This document shows, one piece after another, positions 24,374 through 32,431 of a DNA stretch of 64,000 nt. The first letter of the stretch is position 1. Every line of letters begins with the position of its first letter. The stretch is taken from positions 62,001 to 126,000 of the forward strand of contig NZ_BMWA01000015.1 of assembly GCF_014650995.1 (NCBI RefSeq). Direction: 5' to 3'. This DNA is from Streptomyces viridiviolaceus (GTDB lineage Bacteria; Actinomycetota; Actinomycetes; Streptomycetales; Streptomycetaceae). The notes under the pieces were generated by a model. That model saw nothing but the letters and a program-made list of their open reading frames with translations, did no database searches and had not been told where the DNA came from. Both the position numbers and the translations under genes were made by a program.

Positions 24374-25492
24374 CTACGGCAGCGGGCGTCGGCGTCCGAC
24401 CTGGGCGCGGTCGGCCGCGCGGGTGCCCTCCGTCCAGCCCGCCGCGTCGTCGACGCCGCGCAGGCGGGTCGTGGTCGTCTCCGGGAACATCCGCTCCAGG
24501 CGGTCGGTGACCGCGACGTCGCGGGAGGCGAGGACCGGGAGCAGGTCCGCGTCCGCGGCCCCGGTCTCGGCGGCGGTCCGCTCCGCGACGGCCCGCAGGC
24601 GGGTGCCGGCGCGGTGGGCGTACGCCGCCAGGAACGACTGGCGGAAGGTCTTGGTCCGCCTGCGCCCGCCGGCGCGCTGGGCGGCCTCCGCCTTCGTCAT
24701 CGCGGTCTCGGCCTGCACCAGCAGCGAGGTGTAGAGCAGTTCGACCGCTTCCAGATCGGCCTCGAAGCCGACGACGGTGGAGAAGCCGAGGGCTTCGTTC
24801 CACACGGCCCGGCAGTGGTTGGCGTCGGCCACCGCGTCCAGCAGCACCGCCTTGGCCTGCTCGTAGGGCGGTTCCACGCCGATCCGGCAGGCGCCCGGGG
24901 CGTCGGGCGAGGGTGCGTGGGCCGACAGCAGCGCCTCGTCGATGCTGTGCCGGGCCATCAGCTCCTGCGCCTTGGCGCTGAGCGCCTCCGCCTCCTCCGG
25001 GTACCCGGTCGCCTCCGCCTTGGCGAGCAGGGCGCGGATGCGGGCGAGGGTGCGGGACTCTTGCCGGTGTTCCCGCCGGGGCTCGTCCAGCGGCTCCAGC
25101 GCGGGCAGGCGAAGCAGCAGGCGGTACAGCTGAAGCACGGCGGTGGCGTGCGAGAAGCGGTCGGTGCGCGGCGACGGTCCGTCCGGCAGGTCGTCGAGCT
25201 GCGCGGCCCAGCGGGGGCCGCGCGGACGGTCCTGCGCCGACTGGGCGCGGATCAGTTCCGCCGCCAGACGCAGGTGCACGTCGTCCAGCTCGCGCCGCAC
25301 GATCCGTACGACGTCGGCGGGCTGCCAGCCGCGCCGCCAGGCCGTGGCCACGAACTCCTCCCCGCGCCGGGTCAGTTCGGCGTCCGCCGCCGGGTCGGCC
25401 GCGAGCAGGGACGCTCCCGTGTCGAGGCTCGCGTCGGTGGTGTCGTACAGGGCGGCCTCGAAGGCGCGGTCGACGGTGCTGGGCGTGCTCAC
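24374..25492 (-). CDS. DUF2786 domain protein
   Basis: A 372-aa cytosolic protein. The DUF2786 segment (LARIRALLAKAEATGYPEEA, then EALSAKAQELMARHSIDEAL) lies around residues 165-210, followed by a conserved region YTSLLVQAETAMTKAEAAQR. No catalytic motif is known for this family, which is also seen in phages and plasmids. The GTG at 25492 gives the best start; the frame extends 99 nt upstream as noise across the LysE promoter. Confidence 0.78.
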   Translation of the reverse strand: MSTPSTVDRAFEAALYDTTDASLDTGASLLAADPAADAELTRRGEEFVATAWRRGWQPADVVRIVRRELDDVHLRLAAELIRAQSAQDRPRGPRWAAQLDDLPDGPSPRTDRFSHATAVLQLYRLLLRLPALEPLDEPRREHRQESRTLARIRALLAKAEATGYPEEAEALSAKAQELMARHSIDEALLSAHAPSPDAPGACRIGVEPPYEQAKAVLLDAVADANHCRAVWNEALGFSTVVGFEADLEAVELLYTSLLVQAETAMTKAEAAQRAGGRRRTKTFRQSFLAAYAHRAGTRLRAVAERTAAETGAADADLLPVLASRDVAVTDRLERMFPETTTTRLRGVDDAAGWTEGTRAADRAQVGRRRPLP

Positions 25493-25580
25493 CCGGCGAT
25501 GGTGCCACGGTTCACCGGACCGTCTCACTTCCCGGAAATTCGGTCGATGCGGCGGGCCGCCGCCCCGGAGCATGGCGCCC

Positions 25581-26213
25581 ATGGTGGACATGACTCTCTA
25601 CACGGCGTTTCTCGTCGCAGCCTTCGCGCTGTGCATCACTCCGGGCCCCGACATGATGTTCATCGTCGCGGTGGGCGGACGGGGCGGACCGAGGGCGGGT
25701 GTGATGGCCGCGTTCGGGGTGGCCTGCGCGATGCTCGTGCACGCGGTCGCCGCCGCCCTCGGCCTGTCGGCGCTCTTCACGACGCTGCCCACGCTGTACC
25801 ACGTGCTGCGCTGGGCGGGCGCGGCCTATCTGCTGTACCTGGCGGTGAAGGCGTTCCGGGACCGTTCGGTGCCAGGGGAGGAGAGCGCGGCGCCCGCCGG
25901 TGCGGGGATGCGGCGCGCCTTCTGGCAGGGCGCGATCACCAACCTGCTCAATCCCAAGGTGATCCTCTTCAACGTGGCGTTCCTGCCCCAGTTCGTCGAC
26001 CCCTCCCTCGGTCACGTTCCCGGCCAGCTGATGCTGCTCGGCGGCACGCTCGTGGTGATGGGCTTCCTGTGGGACGGCTGCGTCGGGCTGCTGTCCGGGC
26101 GTCTGGCGAACCTGCTCAGGCGCAGCGCCCGGGTGAACCGCTGGCTGAACATCGTCTCGGGGACGGTCTTCACGGGCCTGGCGGTGCGGCTGGTGGTGGC
26201 TTCGCCGAAGTGA
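25581..26213 (+). CDS. LysE family amino-acid exporter
   Basis: A 210-aa inner membrane protein with six predicted segments. The family motif TPGPDMMFIVAVGGRGGPRA near residue 20 and NLLNPKVILFNVAFLPQF near 115 are the LysE/RhtB hallmarks. Substrates in the family are basic or small neutral amino acids and derivatives; not assignable here. The ATG at 25581 has GGAG 10 nt upstream. It is divergent from the DUF2786 gene. Confidence 0.88.
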   Translation: MVDMTLYTAFLVAAFALCITPGPDMMFIVAVGGRGGPRAGVMAAFGVACAMLVHAVAAALGLSALFTTLPTLYHVLRWAGAAYLLYLAVKAFRDRSVPGEESAAPAGAGMRRAFWQGAITNLLNPKVILFNVAFLPQFVDPSLGHVPGQLMLLGGTLVVMGFLWDGCVGLLSGRLANLLRRSARVNRWLNIVSGTVFTGLAVRLVVASPK

Positions 26214-26235
26214 CCCGCCCGCCTGGAATCCGACT

Positions 26236-26280
26236 GTCAACCAACGGTTGACGACAGGCGGGGCGCAACCTACGGTTGAC
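26236..26280 (+). promoter_or_regulatory. tandem palindromic operators over a leaderless promoter
   Basis: GTCAACCAACGGTTGAC (26236-26252) is a perfect palindrome with 7-bp arms; CGCAACCTACGGTTGAC (26264-26280) is a second, less perfect copy, 28 bp further on. The first overlaps a -35 (TTGACG, 26248-26253), the second a -10 (TACGGT, 26271-26276), 17 bp apart. Transcription would begin about at the ATG at 26283, so the mRNA would be leaderless. Confidence 0.7.
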
Positions 26281-26282
26281 AC

Positions 26283-27029
26283 ATGACGACGAATCCCGGC
26301 ATCACGTCATCCGTACGCCTCGACGAACTCATCAACGCCATCAAGAAGGTGCACGTGGAGCCCCTCGAGCAGCTCCAGGACGCCGTCATCGCCGGCGAGC
26401 ACCTCGGCGAAGTGGCCGACCACCTCATCGGCCACTTCGTCGACCAGGCCCGGCGCTCCGGCGCCTCCTGGACGGACATCGGCAAGAGCATGGGGGTCAC
26501 CCGGCAGGCCGCGCAGAAGCGCTTCGTGCCGAAGGAGTCCGCCGCGCTCGACCCGAACGAGGGCTTCAACCGCTACACGCCGCGCGCCCGCAACGTGGTG
26601 ATGGCCGCGCACAACGAGGCCAGGGCCGCACGCCACGCCGAAGGGCTGCCCGAACACCTCGTCCTCGGTCTGCTCGCCGAGCCCGACGGCCTCGCCGCCA
26701 AGGCGATCACCGACCAGGGCGTCACCCTCGACGCGGTCCGCGAGGCGGTGACCGCCGTGCTCCCGCCTGCCGCCGAGGAGGCCCCGGAGCTGGTGCCGTA
26801 CGGCCCGGCGGCCAAGAAGGTCCTGGAGCTCACCTTCCGCGAGGCCCTTCGCCTCGGTCACAGCTACGTCGGCACCGAGCACATCCTGCTCGCCCTGCTG
26901 GAGCACGAGAACGGCGAGGGCGTCCTCAACGGCCTCGGCATCACCAAGGCGAGGACCGAGGAGTGGGTCGCCGAGGTGCTCTCACAGATCCGGCTCCAGC
27001 ACCCGGGCGCAGAGCAGGAGGAGGACTGA
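26283..27029 (+). CDS. HTH and Clp-N domain protein, probable regulator
   Basis: A 248-aa protein without any AAA module. Residues 55-80 form a helix-turn-helix (ASWTDIGKSMGVTRQAAQKRF); residues 95-240 contain two Clp_N (substrate/adaptor-binding) repeats: RYTPRARNVVMAAHNEARAA and AAKKVLELTFREALRLGHSY. Such proteins are common in actinobacteria, and no reaction is known for them. The two palindromes over its promoter suggest that the HTH autoregulates the gene (inference). A link to ClpC/ClpP proteolysis is suggested only by the domain. Confidence 0.82.
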   Translation: MTTNPGITSSVRLDELINAIKKVHVEPLEQLQDAVIAGEHLGEVADHLIGHFVDQARRSGASWTDIGKSMGVTRQAAQKRFVPKESAALDPNEGFNRYTPRARNVVMAAHNEARAARHAEGLPEHLVLGLLAEPDGLAAKAITDQGVTLDAVREAVTAVLPPAAEEAPELVPYGPAAKKVLELTFREALRLGHSYVGTEHILLALLEHENGEGVLNGLGITKARTEEWVAEVLSQIRLQHPGAEQEED

Positions 27030-27077
27030 GCCCATGTGACCGGGGCCGTTGTCAGACCCCCCTGTCACACTCGCAGC

Positions 27078-28769
27078 ATGGCCGACCGGTGGGCGCTCGC
27101 CCTGGCCGAGGACGGTGGTGTGGACGTCGCCCCCCTCGGCCCCGACGGGCTGCCCGCCGGGCCGGTGCGCCGGGAGCCGGGCCTCGCCGAGGCCGTGCGC
27201 GGCCGGCCGGACGTCGCACGATGGGTGTGGCGCAACACCGCCGAGGTCTACCCGCGCCTGCTCGCCGCGGGGGTGCGAGTGGAGCGGTGCTACGACGTGG
27301 AGGACGCCGAGACCCTCCTGCTCGGCCACGAGGGCCGCTCGGGCGAACCCCGCTCGGCCGCCGCCGCCCTGGCCCGGCTGCGCGGTGGCCCCGTGCCGCC
27401 CGATCCGCCCCAGCGGTCCGCCGAGCCGGGCGCGCAGTCCCCGCTGTTCGAGCCGCAGGGCGTCCACGTGCCCCTGGAGGACCTCCTCGCCGTCTACGCC
27501 GAACAGCAGCGCCGGCACGACCGGTCCGCCCATCCCGACCGGATGCGGCTGCTGACGGCGGCCGAGTCGGCGGGGATGCTGGTGGCCGCCGAGATGAACC
27601 GCGCGGGGCTGCCCTGGCGCGCCGACGTGCACCGCGAGGTACTGCACGACCTGCTCGGCGAGCGGTACGCGGGCGGGGGCGAGCCGCGCCGCCTGGCGGA
27701 GCTGGCGGACGAGGTGTCCGCCGCGTTCGGGCGCCGGGTCCGGCCCGATCTGCCCGCGGACGTCGTCAAGGCGTTCGCGCAGGCCGGGATCAAGATCACC
27801 TCCACCCGCCGCTGGGAGATCGAGTCCGTCGACCATCCGGCCGTCAAGCCCCTCGTCGAGTACAAGAAGCTGTACCGGATCTGGGTCGCCCACGGCTGGT
27901 CCTGGCTGCAGGACTGGGTGCGCGACGGCCGCTTCCGCCCCGAGTTCCTGGCCGGCGGCACCGTCACCGGCCGGTGGGTGACCAATGGCGGGGGCGGACT
28001 GCAGATCCCCAAGGTGATCCGGCGGGCCGTCGTCGCCGACCCGGGCTGGCGGCTGGTCGTCGCCGACGCCGACCAGATGGAGCCGCGGGTGCTGGCGGCG
28101 ATCTCCCGCGACCCCGGGCTGATGGAGGTGGCCGGCCGGGAGTCCGACCTGTACCAGTCGGTGTCCGACCGGGCCTTCTCCGGTGACCGCGCGCAGGCCA
28201 AGCTCGCCGTGCTGGGCGCGGTCTACGGCCAGACGTCGGGCGACGGCCTGAAGAACCTCGCCGCACTCCGGCGCCGCTTTCCCCGGGCGGTGGCCTACGT
28301 CGACGACGCGGCCCGCGCGGGCGAGGAGGGCCGGCTGGTGCGGACCTGGCTGGGGCGCACCTGCCCGCCGGCGGCCGGGTCGCGGGACGACGCGGGCGAA
28401 GAGGCCGGGATCCCGCAGGACGAGTCGCCGCAAGCCTCCGGGCCGCAGGAGTGGGTGCCCGGGTACGCGTCCACCGACGCCCGCGCCCGCGGCCGCTTCG
28501 CCCGCAACTTCGTCGTCCAGGGCAGCGCCGCCGACTGGGCCCTGCTGCTGCTCGCCGCGCTGCGCCGGTCCTGTGCGGGCATGGCGGCCGAGCTGGTCTT
28601 CTTCCAGCACGACGAGGTGATCGTGCACTGTCCGCAGGAGGAGGCCGAGGCGGTCGTCGCGGCCATCCGGGACGCGGCGGACCTGGCGGGACGGCTGACC
28701 TTCGGCCCGACGCCGGTGCGCTTTCCGTTCACGACGGCGGTGGTGGAGTGCTACGCGGACGCCAAGTGA
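27078..28769 (+). CDS. family-A DNA polymerase, accessory PolA-like
   Basis: A 563-aa enzyme. The C-terminal half is a PolI polymerase domain: motif A VVADADQMEPRVLAAIS, motif B RAQAKLAVLGAVYGQTSG, motif C FFQHDEVIVHC with the catalytic aspartates. The N-terminal half occupies the 3'-5' exonuclease position but the DEDD residues are not recognisable, and the 5' nuclease is absent. It corresponds to the second PolI of Streptomyces (SCO3434 type), reported to have translesion and reverse-transcriptase activity and to help telomere replication. The ATG at 27078 gives MADRWALAL. Confidence 0.88.
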   Translation: MADRWALALAEDGGVDVAPLGPDGLPAGPVRREPGLAEAVRGRPDVARWVWRNTAEVYPRLLAAGVRVERCYDVEDAETLLLGHEGRSGEPRSAAAALARLRGGPVPPDPPQRSAEPGAQSPLFEPQGVHVPLEDLLAVYAEQQRRHDRSAHPDRMRLLTAAESAGMLVAAEMNRAGLPWRADVHREVLHDLLGERYAGGGEPRRLAELADEVSAAFGRRVRPDLPADVVKAFAQAGIKITSTRRWEIESVDHPAVKPLVEYKKLYRIWVAHGWSWLQDWVRDGRFRPEFLAGGTVTGRWVTNGGGGLQIPKVIRRAVVADPGWRLVVADADQMEPRVLAAISRDPGLMEVAGRESDLYQSVSDRAFSGDRAQAKLAVLGAVYGQTSGDGLKNLAALRRRFPRAVAYVDDAARAGEEGRLVRTWLGRTCPPAAGSRDDAGEEAGIPQDESPQASGPQEWVPGYASTDARARGRFARNFVVQGSAADWALLLLAALRRSCAGMAAELVFFQHDEVIVHCPQEEAEAVVAAIRDAADLAGRLTFGPTPVRFPFTTAVVECYADAK

Positions 28770-28775
28770 CCGGCG

Positions 28776-31700
28776 TCAGCCGGCACCGGCGGCCAGCAGC
28801 TCCCGCAACTCCGCCACCACCGCCTTCGCGTCCGTGCCGTCCAGCGCGTCGAGGGCCGCCCGCCACTGCTCGTACGCCTCCCGGTCGCGTCCGCGCTCCC
28901 GCAGCAGGAGCCCGTGCTGGTGGCGGGCGAGACCCCCGGTGTAGCGGTCGGCACGCGCGTCGGCGCGGCTCAGCAGCTCCGCGCACTCGCGGCCGGCGTG
29001 TTCGGTGCGGCCGAGCAGACGCAGGGCCCGGACCAGACCGAGCCGCGTCTGCGATTCGCCGTGCCAGTCGCCGTGGCCGCCCAGGATGCGCAGGCTCTTC
29101 TCGAAGTGCTCCGCGGCGGCGGCCGGTTCACCGAGGGACAGGTGGGCGTAGCCGATGTTGCAGTGGGCGGAGTGCTGCACGATCACGTTGCCGATCTCGT
29201 CGCCGATGGCGAGCGAACGCCGGTGCTGCTCGATGGCGGCCCGTGGATCGGAGTGCTCGTAGAGGTTGCCGAGGTGGCTGTAGGTGATCGCCTCGCCGTA
29301 GGGGTCGTCGAGCTGCCGCGAGTACTGGAGGCTCTGGCGCAGCGCGGCGCCCGACTCCTCGTGGCGGCCCAGCACTTCGAGGAGCAGGCCGCGGTTGTTG
29401 AGGCAGCGCCGGATCCGGGAGACGGTGCCGAGCCGCCGCCAGATCTCCAGCGAACGGTCGTTGAGGGCCAGCGCGTCGCTGTGCCGGCCGGTCAGGAAGT
29501 GCAGTCCGGCGAGGTCGCCCAGGGCGTACGCCTCGGCGGCCTCGTCGCCGAGCCGCCGCGCGAGGTCGAGCGCGACCCGGCCGAGCACCTCCATCTCGGC
29601 GACCCGGCCGCTGCGCTGCACGTACGGGAAGAGGATGCGGACGAGGACCGCGAGATGGCGCGTCCCCCGGTCGTCGGTCCCGGATCCGTACCGCTCCACG
29701 AGCGCGACGACGTTCCCCAGCTCCAGGTCGCCCCAGGCGAAGGCGTCCTCGGGGCGGGAGAAGGCCGGGACGGAGGCGACCTCCGCCGTGTGCTCGGCCG
29801 GCTGCGCGGCGGTGGGGCGGCGGCGGTCGTCCTGGTCGATGCCGGGTTCGACGATCGCGGTCAGGACGCGTTCGGCGACGGCGGCGTACCAGCGCAGGGC
29901 GGTTCCGACGGCGGCGGTGCCGTCCTCGCGCCGCGCGGCCTCGCGGGCGAACTCGCGCACCAGGTCGTGGGGTGCGTAGCGGCCGTAGGCGGTCTCCTCC
30001 AGCAGCGCCACGTCGACGAGGCGGTCGAGCGCGGCCTCGGCGCGGCGCTCGTCGGTGCCGAGGAGGCGGGCCAGCAGAGGAGCGCCGTACACGGGCAGGT
30101 CCAGGGCGCCGATACGGCGCAGCGCGAGGGCCGCGTCCCGGTCGGCCTCGCGGTCGGAGACGGAGAGCGCGTCGTGCGCCACGGCCAGGGAGCGGCGCAC
30201 GCTCAGGTCGTCGTACTCCAGGTGGTTCAGCCTCCCCTCGGTGGCGGCCAGTTGGCCGGCGAGCACGTCCGGGGTGAGGGCGCCGCGGGCGGCGAGCCGG
30301 GCGGCCACGATGCGCAGGGCGAGCGGAAGGCGGCCGGTGAGTTCGACGAGGGGGTGGCCGGCGTCCAGCCCTTCGAGGCCGTCACGGCCCTCGCGGCCGT
30401 CGCGCCCGGAGACCGCGCGCAGCAGGGCCGCGCTCTCCTCTCCGGACAGGGGCGCGAGCGGGAAGCGGCCGGCTCCGTCGAGCGCGGTGAGCGGAGAACG
30501 GCTGGTGACGATCACCGCGCAGCCGGGGCCGGCCGGCAGCAGGGGACGTACCTGCGCGGCGCTCTCGGCGTCGTCCAGCACCAGGAGCGTGCGCGCCGGC
30601 GCGAGCAGCGAACGCAGCAACGCCGCGGCGGCGTCTGGGTGTTCGGGGATTCTCCGGGGATCGACGCCGAGGTCGCGGAGCAGGGCGGCCAGTGCCTGGG
30701 CGGGGGTCAGCGGGGCCATGCCCGGGGTGGCGCCGTGCAGGTTGACGTACAACTGCCCATCAGGGAAACGTTCCTTCAGCCCATGGGCCACGTGCAATGC
30801 GAGAGCGCTCTTGCCGACCCCGGCCATGCCGCTGATGACCGCGACGCGGGGGCACGACCCGCAGGTGAGGGTGCGGAACAGGTCCTCGCGCAGGGTCGCG
30901 CGGCCCGTGAAGTACGCCGGTGGAGGCGGCAGTTGGGCCGGACGTGGTGCCGCGGCGCCCTGCTCCCCGGGCGGGGCGGCCGGGGAAGGGGGCTGGGCGG
31001 GGGCCGGGTGAGCCGTCGGCAGGGCACCGGGAGGGTCGGCGTGGTGCGGGGCGGGACCGGCCGAGGCGGGGCCGTTGGAGGGGGAGCCGTGCGCGGTGGG
31101 GTCGCCGGAGGCGGAATGAGGCGCGCCGGGACCGCCCGAGGCGGGGTGATGCGCGGCAGAACCGCCCGAGGCGGAATGAGGCGCGCCGGGACCGCCCGAG
31201 GCAGAGTGATGCACGGCAGAACCGCCCGAGCCGGAGTCTCCCAAGGACGAGCCGCCCGGGGCGGAGTCATCCCGGGAGAGGCCGACCGCATCCGCGCCGG
31301 ACGCGGCGGAACCACCCGTGCCGGCGCCGGACACGGCGGGCCCCCGTGCGGTCGCCGCCTCGCGCAGCACCTCCACGTGTGCTTCGCGCACCGCGGGGCC
31401 CGGTTCGATGCCGAGGTCCTCGACGAGGCGGGCGCGCAGGTCGCGGTGGACGGCCAGCGCCTCGGCCCGGCGGCCGGTGCGGTGCAGGGCCAGCATCAGC
31501 TGACGGTGATACGCCTCCCGCAGCGGATGGTCGGCGGCCAGCGCCGCCAACTCCGGTACGAGACCCTCCAGTCGCGCGCCGCCGAGGTCCAGCTCGGCGT
31601 CGTACCGCCACTCCAGGAGCAGCAGCCGCGTCTCCCGCAGTCGCTGCGCGAACGCGTACCCGCCCACGTCGGCCGGCAGCCCGGCGAGCGGCGCGCCACG

Positions 31701-32165
31701 CCACAGCGCCAGCGCCGCCGTGACCGCGCTGACGACCCGCGCCCGGTCCCCGCGCGCCTGCGCGGCACGCGCCTCGGCGGCGTGGGCCTCGAAGACGTGC
31801 ACGTCCAACTCGCCCTCCTCGACCCGCAGGAGGTACCCGGACGGCACGGTCCGCAGCCGGTCGGGCTCGTCGAGCAGCCGCCGCAGCCGGGTGACATGGT
31901 TGTGCAGTGACGCGTGCGCGGACAGGGGCGGAGCGCCGCCCCACAGCGCCTCCTTGAGCGACTCGACGGACACCACCCGCCCCGCTTCCAGCAGCAGCGC
32001 GCCCAGCAGGGCCCGCGTCTTGGGGCCGGCGACGGCACGGGCGGCGGGTCCTACGGCTCCGTCACCGGAACCGGACAGGTCGTGGGCGTGGGAACCGGCG
32101 TCGCTCGGGGCGTCGTACAGGACCGGCGGCCCCAGCAGTCCGAAGCGCAGCCGGTACCGCATCAC
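28776..32165 (-). CDS. AfsR-type SARP regulator (SARP-NB-ARC-TPR)
   Basis: A 1129-aa regulator with the AfsR layout. Residues 1-115: OmpR-type winged helix (ALLGALLLEAGRVVSVESLK). 120-265: bacterial transcriptional activation domain. 275-405: disordered His/Ser/Gly/Pro linker with 10-aa repeats. 420-690: NB-ARC NTPase with Walker A SGMAGVGKSALALH and Walker B TLLVLDDAES. 760-1110: TPR array. AfsR-like proteins link ATP binding and kinase signalling to antibiotic gene activation; the targets here are unknown. Start GTG-ATG at 32165/32162. Direct repeats upstream suggest autoregulation. It ends 6 bp from the polymerase gene stop (convergent). Confidence 0.9.
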   Translation of the reverse strand: MMRYRLRFGLLGPPVLYDAPSDAGSHAHDLSGSGDGAVGPAARAVAGPKTRALLGALLLEAGRVVSVESLKEALWGGAPPLSAHASLHNHVTRLRRLLDEPDRLRTVPSGYLLRVEEGELDVHVFEAHAAEARAAQARGDRARVVSAVTAALALWRGAPLAGLPADVGGYAFAQRLRETRLLLLEWRYDAELDLGGARLEGLVPELAALAADHPLREAYHRQLMLALHRTGRRAEALAVHRDLRARLVEDLGIEPGPAVREAHVEVLREAATARGPAVSGAGTGGSAASGADAVGLSRDDSAPGGSSLGDSGSGGSAVHHSASGGPGAPHSASGGSAAHHPASGGPGAPHSASGDPTAHGSPSNGPASAGPAPHHADPPGALPTAHPAPAQPPSPAAPPGEQGAAAPRPAQLPPPPAYFTGRATLREDLFRTLTCGSCPRVAVISGMAGVGKSALALHVAHGLKERFPDGQLYVNLHGATPGMAPLTPAQALAALLRDLGVDPRRIPEHPDAAAALLRSLLAPARTLLVLDDAESAAQVRPLLPAGPGCAVIVTSRSPLTALDGAGRFPLAPLSGEESAALLRAVSGRDGREGRDGLEGLDAGHPLVELTGRLPLALRIVAARLAARGALTPDVLAGQLAATEGRLNHLEYDDLSVRRSLAVAHDALSVSDREADRDAALALRRIGALDLPVYGAPLLARLLGTDERRAEAALDRLVDVALLEETAYGRYAPHDLVREFAREAARREDGTAAVGTALRWYAAVAERVLTAIVEPGIDQDDRRRPTAAQPAEHTAEVASVPAFSRPEDAFAWGDLELGNVVALVERYGSGTDDRGTRHLAVLVRILFPYVQRSGRVAEMEVLGRVALDLARRLGDEAAEAYALGDLAGLHFLTGRHSDALALNDRSLEIWRRLGTVSRIRRCLNNRGLLLEVLGRHEESGAALRQSLQYSRQLDDPYGEAITYSHLGNLYEHSDPRAAIEQHRRSLAIGDEIGNVIVQHSAHCNIGYAHLSLGEPAAAAEHFEKSLRILGGHGDWHGESQTRLGLVRALRLLGRTEHAGRECAELLSRADARADRYTGGLARHQHGLLLRERGRDREAYEQWRAALDALDGTDAKAVVAELRELLAAGAG
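31111..31230. repeat. 30-bp coding repeats in the AfsR-type linker
   Basis: Four consecutive 30-bp units form two 60-bp composite copies (31111-31170 and 31171-31230). The first halves are identical and the second halves differ at three positions. They encode alternating 10-residue units such as SASGGPGAPH and SASGGSAVHH in the linker between the SARP and NB-ARC parts. This looks like recent expansion. Confidence 0.85.
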
Positions 32166-32230
32166 GCCGCTCCACAGCCTTCCTCACGGCGGTTCTCCAC
32201 CACCTTCGCCACGACGACCCCCTAGGCCGA

Positions 32231-32263
32231 GAACCGTTGGCCATATGTTAGCGATTCGTTGGC
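32231..32263 (-). promoter_or_regulatory. SARP-type triple direct repeat upstream of the AfsR-type gene
   Basis: On the minus strand three contiguous 11-mers read GCCAACGAATC, GCTAACATATG, GCCAACGGTTC, starting at 32263, 32252 and 32241. The heptamers GCCAACG, GCTAACA, GCCAACG repeat every 11 bp, the spacing bound by SARP proteins. The last heptamer ends 8 bp before CCTAGG (32226-32221) at the expected -10 position, the standard SARP arrangement. The gene starts 56 nt further on. Confidence 0.68.
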
Positions 32264-32363
32264 AAGACCTGATGTGATCACAACATCGGATCTGGCCCGG
32301 GGGTGCGCGCGTAGAACGCGTTGCTCGGGGGAGTGTCGCCGCCGCGGCCGGATCCGGGGACGC

Positions 32364-32406
32364 ACGAGGGCCCCGGTCGGCGGAGGTGAACGACCGGGGC
32401 CCTCGT
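32364..32406 (-). terminator. terminator after the glycosyltransferase gene
   Basis: A perfect 16-bp stem, ACGAGGGCCCCGGTCG with its complement and an 11-nt loop, starts 26 nt after the glycosyltransferase stop on the minus strand. Confidence 0.85.
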
Positions 32407-32431
32407 CGGTCCCGCTCCCGGCCGCCGCTCG

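Larger units (their letters stand above)
32166..32431. other. 266-bp spacer between the SARP regulator and glycosyltransferase
   Basis: Holds the regulator's promoter region (AT-rich, 32230-32290), a 10-bp perfect palindrome TGTGATCACA at 32273-32282, and the glycosyltransferase terminator. No gene supported. Confidence 0.6.

Noticed and set aside
32273..32282. Perfect palindrome TGTGATCACA upstream of the AfsR-type gene as a CRP site
   Set aside because: CRP sites have TGTGA and TCACA separated by about 6 bp; here the halves are fused. Kept only as a possible unspecified operator.
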